NCBI GenBank assembly: GCA_021818905.1
Contig: JAKASS010000003.1
Location: forward strand, 50,366 to 114,365
From: Nanobdellota archaeon
GTDB lineage: Archaea; Nanobdellota; Nanobdellia; Parvarchaeales; Parvarchaeaceae
Length of the DNA: 64,000 nucleotides
Direction: 5' to 3'
Shown here in pieces: positions 58,667-64,000 of this stretch. The notes under the pieces are model-generated. The model saw only the letters and a program-made list of their open reading frames with translations. It searched no databases and had not been told where the DNA came from. A program made the translations under genes and the position numbers. Position 1 is the stretch's first letter. Each line of letters opens with the position of its first letter.

Positions 58667-58676
58667 TACAGTGTAT

Positions 58677-58838
58677 ATGTTAAAGAAGAATCTGGATCAA
58701 ATGCCAGACGCCCATACAAAAAAGTTAAAAAAGAGAGCTGCACTGGGAACAGCAAATAGAACAATGAAGCGCCAAAAGCATACTGAAAGAAATTTTTTAT
58801 CCAGTATAGCGGGTACAAATAATAAAAACCGTCAGTAA
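58677..58838 (+). CDS. Possible small basic protein, 53 residues
   Basis: The frame from ATG 58677 to TAA 58838 encodes a Lys/Arg-rich, helical-looking peptide ('MLKKNLDQMPDAHTKKLKKR'). A TATA-like element lies about 30 nt upstream, inside the repeat shared with ATPase copy 3. No family is recognised and chance cannot be excluded in this 380-nt spacer. Nothing else is seen in 58839-58966. Confidence 0.35.
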   Translation: MLKKNLDQMPDAHTKKLKKRAALGTANRTMKRQKHTERNFLSSIAGTNNKNRQ

Positions 58839-58966
58839 ATTTAGCGCATGTTTTCTTGGGTTTATAATTGAGGCCGCTATAATGACGATAGCGACAGTAA
58901 ATTTAAAGCTTACAAGCAAAGCTGACCTTAGTGCCGAAAGAGGCATTTACTTTAGGACATACCAAG

Positions 58967-60058
58967 TCAGCTTTCTTTCCAGGAAAACACTCTCATAGAA
59001 ATAAAGAAGAACGCCAAAGAGATCGCAGCGACTATGCCCGTATTAAACAGCAAGCCAGGCACATTCCCGAACAGCATTATCGCGTTCATACCGTTTATTA
59101 CATAGTAAAGTGGCAGGAATTTTGCGATTTCCTGCAGATACATCGGCATCGATGACACCGGGAAAAACGTGCCGGCCAAAAACATCATCGGGAAGGTTAT
59201 CACGTTGCCTATTATCGCGGCGGTCTCTTCATTCTTTGAGATAGAGCCGGCGACTATTCCGAGCGAAATGAACCCAAAGACTCCAAAGAAAACAATTGGC
59301 AATATGTATAGATTGAACGTTATCCCGGCACCGAATACGAGATCCCCCACGCTTATCATCAGGACGATCGCTACCACCGCCATTATCGCATTCCACGTGA
59401 ATTTTGAGACCATCCACTCGCCTTTAGTCAAGGGAGTTAGTGAAAGCTGTCTGAATATTTTTTCTTTCTTGTAGGAACTTACTATGTTTGTCATAGAAAA
59501 CACGCCTGCAGTCAGCACGGAAAAACCTATCAAGCCGGGTATAAGGTAATTTATGTAGCCGACTGCGGTCGTAGAGACCGGGCTTACATAAGCGTGTATG
59601 ATCGGTGTGGCATTGGCGATTTTAAAATTAAAACTTTGTATCACCAAGTTGACTGCCTGTTCTGCTGTCTGGGCGCTAGACTGGCTCGGATTATAATAAA
59701 AAGAGATGTTCACATTTTGACTAGAAGCTACTTCCTGTGCAAAGTCCGCTGGTATGACCAGCGCTGCATCTATAGAATTCTGGTTTATGTAAGTCTGTAT
59801 GTTGGCGTTTGACGGGACGGCGGTTATAGTCACTAGACCTGTACTGTTAAGCGCCGAAACAAAGCTCAAAGATATGGCTGAACCATTATTTAGATTCTGT
59901 ACGGACAGCGGCACTTTAGTGCTCCCCCCGGAGAATATTGCGCCAAAGACCAGCAGAAATATTATCGGAAACAGAAGGGTAAAGAACAAAGCGGAGCGTG
60001 TCCTAAGAAAGTTTCTGGCGTACACTACAAAATCTGCTTTTATGTTCGCTAGCCTCAT
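58967..60058 (-). CDS. ABC-2 type exporter permease
   Basis: A 363-residue ABC-2 membrane protein: one N-terminal helix ('ALFFTLLFPIIFLLVFGAIF'), a large external loop of about 130 residues, then five helices including 'INYLIPGLIGFSVLTAGVFS' and 'TFPMMFLAGTFFPVSSMPMY'. The order matches the YhaP/DrrB-like permeases that export drugs, lipids or polysaccharides. The ATPase gene lies 1 nt upstream, so the two form one transporter. Substrate unknown. Confidence 0.9.
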   Translation of the reverse strand: MRLANIKADFVVYARNFLRTRSALFFTLLFPIIFLLVFGAIFSGGSTKVPLSVQNLNNGSAISLSFVSALNSTGLVTITAVPSNANIQTYINQNSIDAALVIPADFAQEVASSQNVNISFYYNPSQSSAQTAEQAVNLVIQSFNFKIANATPIIHAYVSPVSTTAVGYINYLIPGLIGFSVLTAGVFSMTNIVSSYKKEKIFRQLSLTPLTKGEWMVSKFTWNAIMAVVAIVLMISVGDLVFGAGITFNLYILPIVFFGVFGFISLGIVAGSISKNEETAAIIGNVITFPMMFLAGTFFPVSSMPMYLQEIAKFLPLYYVINGMNAIMLFGNVPGLLFNTGIVAAISLAFFFISMRVFSWKES

Positions 60059-60059
60059 T

Positions 60060-60989
60060 TTAATCTTTCTCCTTGGTCCCTATTAAGTCCAAAAATACGT
60101 CTTCCAAAGTCTCGTTGCTTATTTTTAGATTAGACCATTTTTTGCCGCTCTTTTCCAATGCTCTTACCATTTTGACTATGTCCTTTTCCGAATTAAAAAT
60201 TACGGTAAACTTCCCGGATCCGTATTTTGTTTTTATCCCCTTTATTTTTCTAAAAACCTTTAGCAGACCTGCTTCTCCGTCTACATTTAACCTCATTCCG
60301 TTCCCGTACTCTTTTATTATTTCGTGGGGGGTGCCTTCCGCCATTATTTTGCCGTTGTCGACTATCGCCACCCTGTCAGCCAGCTCTTCCGCTTCTTCAA
60401 GATAGTGCGTCGTCAGGATTATAGTCCTTTTTTCCGATTTTAGTTTTCTTATTACTTCCCATATGTTTCTTCTTGCTTGCGGGTCTAATCCCGTCGTAGG
60501 TTCGTCCAAGAAGAGAATCTCCGGGTCGTTTGAAAGCGCAAGACAAAGGCCTACCTTTTGTTTTTGGCCGCCGGACAGATCGGTGAATATGACGTTTGAA
60601 ACGTTTGTAAGATTGGTCATTTTTATTAGTTCTTCGGACCTGTTAGGAACGTTAAAAAGTGTCGAGTAGTAAGCTATCGCTTCTTTAGGCGTTATTTTCT
60701 CTATGAAATTGAATCCCTGCGGGATTATGCCTTCCTTTCTGCGGAGATCCTGTACATTTTTTATCGGATCTAGCCCAAGGATTTTTATACTGCCCGAGTC
60801 GGGAGTCCTTATGCCTTCGAGCATCTCGACCGTAGTGGTCTTACCTGCGCCGTTGGGACCTAGCAGGCTAAAGACCTCCCCTTTTCTTATCTTAAGATCT
60901 ATTCCATTTACGGCTTTTATTTTTCCGTAGGATTTAAAAAGTCCCTTGGCTTCGACCGCGAGCGTTTCGTTTTTGTCTTGATCTTGCAT
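60060..60989 (-). CDS. ABC-2 exporter ATP-binding protein
   Basis: Walker A 'GPNGAGKTTT', signature 'LSGGQKQ', Walker B 'ILFLDEPTTGLD' and switch His in 'ILTTHYLEEAEEL' are all intact, so it should be active. The C-terminal extension ('LRLNVDGEAGLLKVF'-like region) is as in DrrA-type ATPases. It pairs with the permease at 58967 and lies 13 nt after the frameshifted permease gene of the second system. Confidence 0.93.
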   Translation of the reverse strand: MQDQDKNETLAVEAKGLFKSYGKIKAVNGIDLKIRKGEVFSLLGPNGAGKTTTVEMLEGIRTPDSGSIKILGLDPIKNVQDLRRKEGIIPQGFNFIEKITPKEAIAYYSTLFNVPNRSEELIKMTNLTNVSNVIFTDLSGGQKQKVGLCLALSNDPEILFLDEPTTGLDPQARRNIWEVIRKLKSEKRTIILTTHYLEEAEELADRVAIVDNGKIMAEGTPHEIIKEYGNGMRLNVDGEAGLLKVFRKIKGIKTKYGSGKFTVIFNSEKDIVKMVRALEKSGKKWSNLKISNETLEDVFLDLIGTKEKD

Positions 60990-61002
60990 AGAGATTATTA
61001 TT

Positions 61003-61855
61003 TTAACCTTTTAAAAGCTTCCAGGAAAGCACTATGCTTATCGCACCCATGCCCGCTGCAAATATCCCCAAATAAAGAAATGACAAAAAGACTGGCGTAG
61101 CGGCGGTTATGCCCAAGAGCGCGTTTCTGCCTATTGATATGGCATAGCTGACCGGATTGAAACTTGCGACCGTCTGGAGCCACGCCGGCATTTCAGCTAC
61201 CGGGAAGAAGGCGTTGCTTGCAAAAAGGAGCGGGAGCATAAGAAGGTTTATTATCATCATCTGGGACTGCCAATCCCTGGCTCTAAGCGCGAGCAAAATA
61301 AACAAAGAAGACATGCCGAAGCTCAATAAAAACAGTGCGGCGAAGGTCGTAAGTAGCCCGGTCACGGTAATGTAAGTGAGCGTCATGCCCAAAGCCACTG
61401 CTATCACGAGTACGACTCCCGCCTGAACTAGAGACCTTATGACCGCATTGAATATTTTACCTAAGATTATGGCTGCGCGCGTGACGGGGGTACTGAGTAT
61501 CTTGTCTATGAACCCAAATCTCCTGTCCCATACTATCGACATCCCCCCCCATCATCGAGGTAGAGATTGCCATAAAGGCGAGCATCCCGACGGCCAGGAA
61601 TGAAAAGTAACTAGTCGTCCCGAATACGCTTAATAGTACTGAAGTCCCGCCTGCCCCGGTAAAAAGTGCGCCTAGGTTGAAGGCTTTGCCAAAAAGTGAA
61701 AGCCATATCACCGGCTGTGTGAGAGAGATTATCAGGAGCGCCGGGGCGAGATACCATTTCTTCAGGTCTCTATTCGCAAGCGACCAGACAGTCCTTAGAA
61801 AATTAGGACGATGCACTTTTCTTTTATCCTGCGTTTTTGACGATCGTTTGTCCAT
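61003..61855 (-). pseudogene. ABC-2 exporter permease interrupted by a frameshift in a run of eight G/C
   Basis: Two frames together make one ABC-2 permease. The first (from ATG 61855) ends in frame just after 'AISTSMMGG', and the second continues 'MSIVWDRRFGFIDKILSTPV' to the stop at 61003. The break is a homopolymer of eight C at 61543-61550 (G on the coding strand). With seven, the codons read through as M-M-G-G-M-S-I-V-W without interruption. It may be a sequencing error, a slippery phase-variable tract, or a real mutation. The start lies 1 nt after the ATPase stop. The partner ATPase at 61857 is intact. Confidence 0.88.
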
Positions 61856-61856
61856 A

Positions 61857-62852
61857 TCAACGCCTTGTCGCCTGCATCTGCCTATTTTGGGCAAACTTAT
61901 CGAAGCCACCCTGCTCTTCTCTTAGCGACTTGCCGGTGTATTCGAGATAAACTTCATCTAAAGAAGGCTTTGTCATCGACAGTCTTGTCACTTGGTATTT
62001 TTTGGAGGAAAGCAGCGATATCAATTTTGGAGTAAGGGTTTCGGACGACTTCGCCTTTATCCTGTATTCATTGCCGATTTTCTTGACTTCTTTCACGCCG
62101 ACTGCATTTTCTAAGATTCTTTTAAGTCCCGGTCTATCGTTGCTTACGCTCAATTGTATTATGTCTCCGCCAAGTTGGGCTTTTAAAGCCGCCGGGGCGC
62201 CGATCTTTATCAGCTTTCCATGATCTATGATCGCTATTCTGTCGCAAAGATGGTCGGCCTCCTCGAGGTAGTGTGTCGTCATGAAAAGTGTCATCTTATA
62301 TTTTTCTTTCAGTCTTTTTATGTAAGCCCATACCGCCGTTCTAGTCTGGACATCGAGGCCTAGCGTAGGCTCATCCAAGAAAAGCACGGGCGGGAAGTTT
62401 ATCAATCCTATCGCGAGTTCTAGTCTCCTCCTCATGCCGCCGGAGTAAGTAGCTACTTTTCTCTTTGCTGCATTGCCTAGTTCTACAAGTCCTAGCAACC
62501 CCGCTATTCTCTTTTTTGCGACGTCCCTTGGTATCCCGTATAGGTCTGCTAGCAAAAGTATATTGTCATATCCGGTAAGGTCTTCGTCGGCCGTGTATTC
62601 CTGTGGGACGACGCCTATAGACGCCCTGACTTCCGGCGCGTTCCTTTTTATACTGTAACTTAAAACTTGTGCGTCTCCGGCGGTCGGGGATATGAGAGTC
62701 GTAAGCATCTTTATTGTGGTAGTCTTGCCGGCGCCGTTTGGACCGAGGAATCCAAATATTTCGCCTTCTTTTACGTCAAAAGAGACTCCCTCTACCGCCC
62801 TTATGTTTCCATTGAAAACCTTTGACAGGTTCCTTACTTTTATTATGTCCAT
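61857..62852 (-). CDS. ABC exporter ATP-binding protein, DrrA-like
   Basis: Walker A 'GPNGAGKTTT', signature 'YSGGMRRR', Walker B 'VLFLDEPTLGLD' and switch 'FMTTHYLEEADHL' are intact in a 331-residue protein of the daunorubicin-resistance (DrrA) type, with the C-terminal 'PSLDEVYLEYTGKSLREEQ' typical of that group. It forms an operon with the upstream PadR gene (6-nt gap) and the downstream permease. Confidence 0.93.
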   Translation of the reverse strand: MDIIKVRNLSKVFNGNIRAVEGVSFDVKEGEIFGFLGPNGAGKTTTIKMLTTLISPTAGDAQVLSYSIKRNAPEVRASIGVVPQEYTADEDLTGYDNILLLADLYGIPRDVAKKRIAGLLGLVELGNAAKRKVATYSGGMRRRLELAIGLINFPPVLFLDEPTLGLDVQTRTAVWAYIKRLKEKYKMTLFMTTHYLEEADHLCDRIAIIDHGKLIKIGAPAALKAQLGGDIIQLSVSNDRPGLKRILENAVGVKEVKKIGNEYRIKAKSSETLTPKLISLLSSKKYQVTRLSMTKPSLDEVYLEYTGKSLREEQGGFDKFAQNRQMQATRR

Positions 62853-62858
62853 AATTTT

Positions 62859-63305
62859 CTAAATCTTTTTGAGTTTTTCCGCCAATTTCTTTAATTGCGC
62901 CTTTGTACTTGGATTTTTATTTATATCTTCCGATTTCTCCGTAAGGTATTCTATCTCGTTTTCCATGTCGTTTAAAGTATTCTCTACGGTATTCGTAGTC
63001 TGGGGCTGCATGAACTTTTTCCATGGAAACCAGGAATCGTTTATAAGTTCCCTGCCTTTATCCGTTATTTTATAATATTTTTTACCGTCCTGCGCTTTAA
63101 GTTTAAGATAGCCGTCCGATACTAGCGTACTAAGAAGTGGATATACGCTTCCCGGCGAAGGCTTCCAAAACCCCATGGAAGACCGTTCCATCTTGTCTAT
63201 AAGCATTGCGCCTGTCGATTCTTGCTTTTCCAGCAAGGAAAGCAACCAAAATTTTAGTCCAAACTCTCTACGGCCCTGATGCATATTCCTGATCTTGTCA
63301 AACAT
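62859..63305 (-). CDS. PadR-family transcriptional regulator
   Basis: The winged helix shows the PadR landmarks 'FWLLSLLEKQESTGAMLIDK' and 'WKPSPGSVYPLLSTLVSDGY', then 'KYYKITDKGRELI', with a C-terminal dimerisation helix of about 60 residues. PadR proteins often repress ABC exporter operons and release DNA on binding a drug-like ligand. Here it is the first gene before a DrrA-like ATPase and permease, and an inverted repeat overlaps its start codon, so autoregulation is likely. Confidence 0.9.
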   Translation of the reverse strand: MFDKIRNMHQGRREFGLKFWLLSLLEKQESTGAMLIDKMERSSMGFWKPSPGSVYPLLSTLVSDGYLKLKAQDGKKYYKITDKGRELINDSWFPWKKFMQPQTTNTVENTLNDMENEIEYLTEKSEDINKNPSTKAQLKKLAEKLKKI

Positions 63306-63344
63306 ATCGAAAACCGATATCGTTTTTAGATATTTATTATATAA
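63304..63344 (-). promoter_or_regulatory. Promoter and likely PadR operator
   Basis: ATATCG-AAAAC-CGATAT (63304-63320) is a perfect inverted repeat overlapping the PadR start codon (63303-63305). A TATA-like TATTTATTATATAAA lies at 63330-63344, about 30 nt upstream of the ATG. Confidence 0.6.
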
Positions 63345-63377
63345 ATACCTTTACATTAGCCGACTCGCCCGAGATAT

Positions 63378-63875
63378 TTACTTTGCAAACCTAATGTAAA
63401 TCCTACGGTACAGCAATAGCACTGATACGATCAGGACCGCTGCTGTCGCCAGATATACGTATAGAAACGGATAAGCCGCGGCGCTGCCCTTGATGCTTGT
63501 GCCTATCGAGATCGCCAAAAGCAGACTTAAGAAGCCTACTACAGCCAGCACCAGGGCGTGCACTGTGAATATCATGCTGAATGCGATGCTCTGTTTGCTT
63601 GTGCCTTTTTGTTCTCCAAGATGATAGAACAACGAGGGAAGAGTCATAAGATATGGATATTTTTCAAATAACGTATATCTGTATCGGATTATCAAAAGTA
63701 GCAACGCTGAAACACAGGTGAATACGAAAGGCGCTATGAACAGTGCGGGCTTGCCGGTTAGCCCGAAATAATAAACTCCCGCAAACCAGGCAAAAAGAAT
63801 AAGAAGCAATCCAACGGCGATAAGTATCTTTGCTATGCCTTCCACGCCGTATCTCTTAAGCATTTTCCTAGCCAT
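63378..63875 (-). CDS. Four-helix membrane protein, function unknown
   Basis: The 165 residues contain hydrophobic helices at about 15-38, 42-62, 98-125 and 132-158, with a basic N-terminus ('MARKMLKRYGVEG') and a short cytoplasmic loop ('RYRYTLFEKYPYLMTLPSLF'). No named family is recognised. It lies 72 nt upstream of the PadR gene and could belong to the exporter operon, though PadR has its own promoter. Repeat copy B begins 3 nt beyond its start. Confidence 0.6.
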   Translation of the reverse strand: MARKMLKRYGVEGIAKILIAVGLLLILFAWFAGVYYFGLTGKPALFIAPFVFTCVSALLLLIIRYRYTLFEKYPYLMTLPSLFYHLGEQKGTSKQSIAFSMIFTVHALVLAVVGFLSLLLAISIGTSIKGSAAAYPFLYVYLATAAVLIVSVLLLYRRIYIRFAK

Positions 63876-63878
63876 TAC

Positions 63879-64000
63879 GCGTGTGCATAACTCGACCAGT
63901 AAACCTTTATTCTAAGCCGAACTATGACTGATATGGCGTCTAATATCGCTAAAAAGGGATCGATAAGAAGTGGAAGTGGGGGCGATCCCGTCTACAACGA
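63879..64000 (+). repeat. 111-bp repeat, copy B, with a possible partial ORF at the right edge
   Basis: Bases 63879-63989 match 8438-8548 at 105 of 111 positions. The frame from ATG 63924 ('MTDMASNIAKKGSIRSGSGG') stays open to the window end, so copy B may be the real gene start and copy A a truncated duplicate. The upstream 45 bp are equally conserved, consistent with a promoter or RNA element. Confidence 0.75.

Overview
The window reads as the chromosome of a small-genome archaeon. Archaeal marks are RNA polymerase subunit N (28306-28497), EF-2 (8784-10967), an S-layer glycoprotein of the methanogen/DPANN type, XPD-like and HerA-like helicases, type-4 uracil-DNA glycosylase, introns at tRNA position 37/38, and TATA boxes about 25-30 nt before many start codons, often with no leader. 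Short genes, tight packing, a bacterial-type AspRS and a large surface-sugar locus suggest a DPANN lineage, possibly Micrarchaeota/ARMAN-like. That placement is inference; no 16S rRNA is present.

Layout. 0-4.3 kb: a Cas4/RecB-like nuclease cut by the left edge, a protein with five tandem HTH units, tRNA-Leu and a nucleotidyltransferase/HEPN pair bounded by a tRNA-Leu fragment. 4.5-8.4 kb: a RHH regulator, an unknown protein, CysD and CysN (ATP sulfurylase) in one operon, converging on a sulfatase-fold enzyme. 8.4-24.7 kb: EF-2, two more antitoxin-fused NTase/HEPN modules, a HIT protein, TruD, the S-layer gene and two DNA-repair ATPases. 25.7-29.8 kb: a scrambled duplication of tRNA-Gly, an Lrp-like gene, glycosyltransferases and a CcdC-like gene. 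29.8-43.4 kb: an AbiE-like pair and a surface-polysaccharide locus (RfbF, RfbG, an RfbH-like dehydratase, RmlC/RmlD-like enzymes, several glycosyltransferases, a flippase-like membrane protein). 44.8-53.6 kb: UDG, an AlaX-like editing protein, GlnA, AspRS, the fourth NTase/HEPN module, GatB, GatA, GatC. 53.7-58.6 kb: three AAA/DUF4143 ATPases, with a gatA-glnA chimeric pseudogene and a second gatC between them. 58.9-63.9 kb: two ABC-2 exporters with a PadR regulator; one permease is frameshifted in a run of eight C.

How the genes work together. GlnA, bacterial-type AspRS and GatCAB form a plausible tRNA-dependent Asn (possibly also Gln) route. The sugar-nucleotide genes probably build a CDP-6-deoxy- or 3,6-dideoxyhexose that the nearby glycosyltransferases use, perhaps on the sequon-rich S-layer protein. 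Four NTase/HEPN pairs and one AbiE-like pair make this a toxin-antitoxin-rich region.

Most notable are: paired palindromes 33 bp apart around the TATA boxes of two adjacent AAA ATPases; perfect palindromes at two antitoxin-NTase starts; an RfbH-like dehydratase that keeps the His-for-Lys switch but lacks the Fe-S cysteines; a gatA-glnA fusion relic formed at short homology; and a 111-bp element repeated at 8.4 and 63.9 kb.
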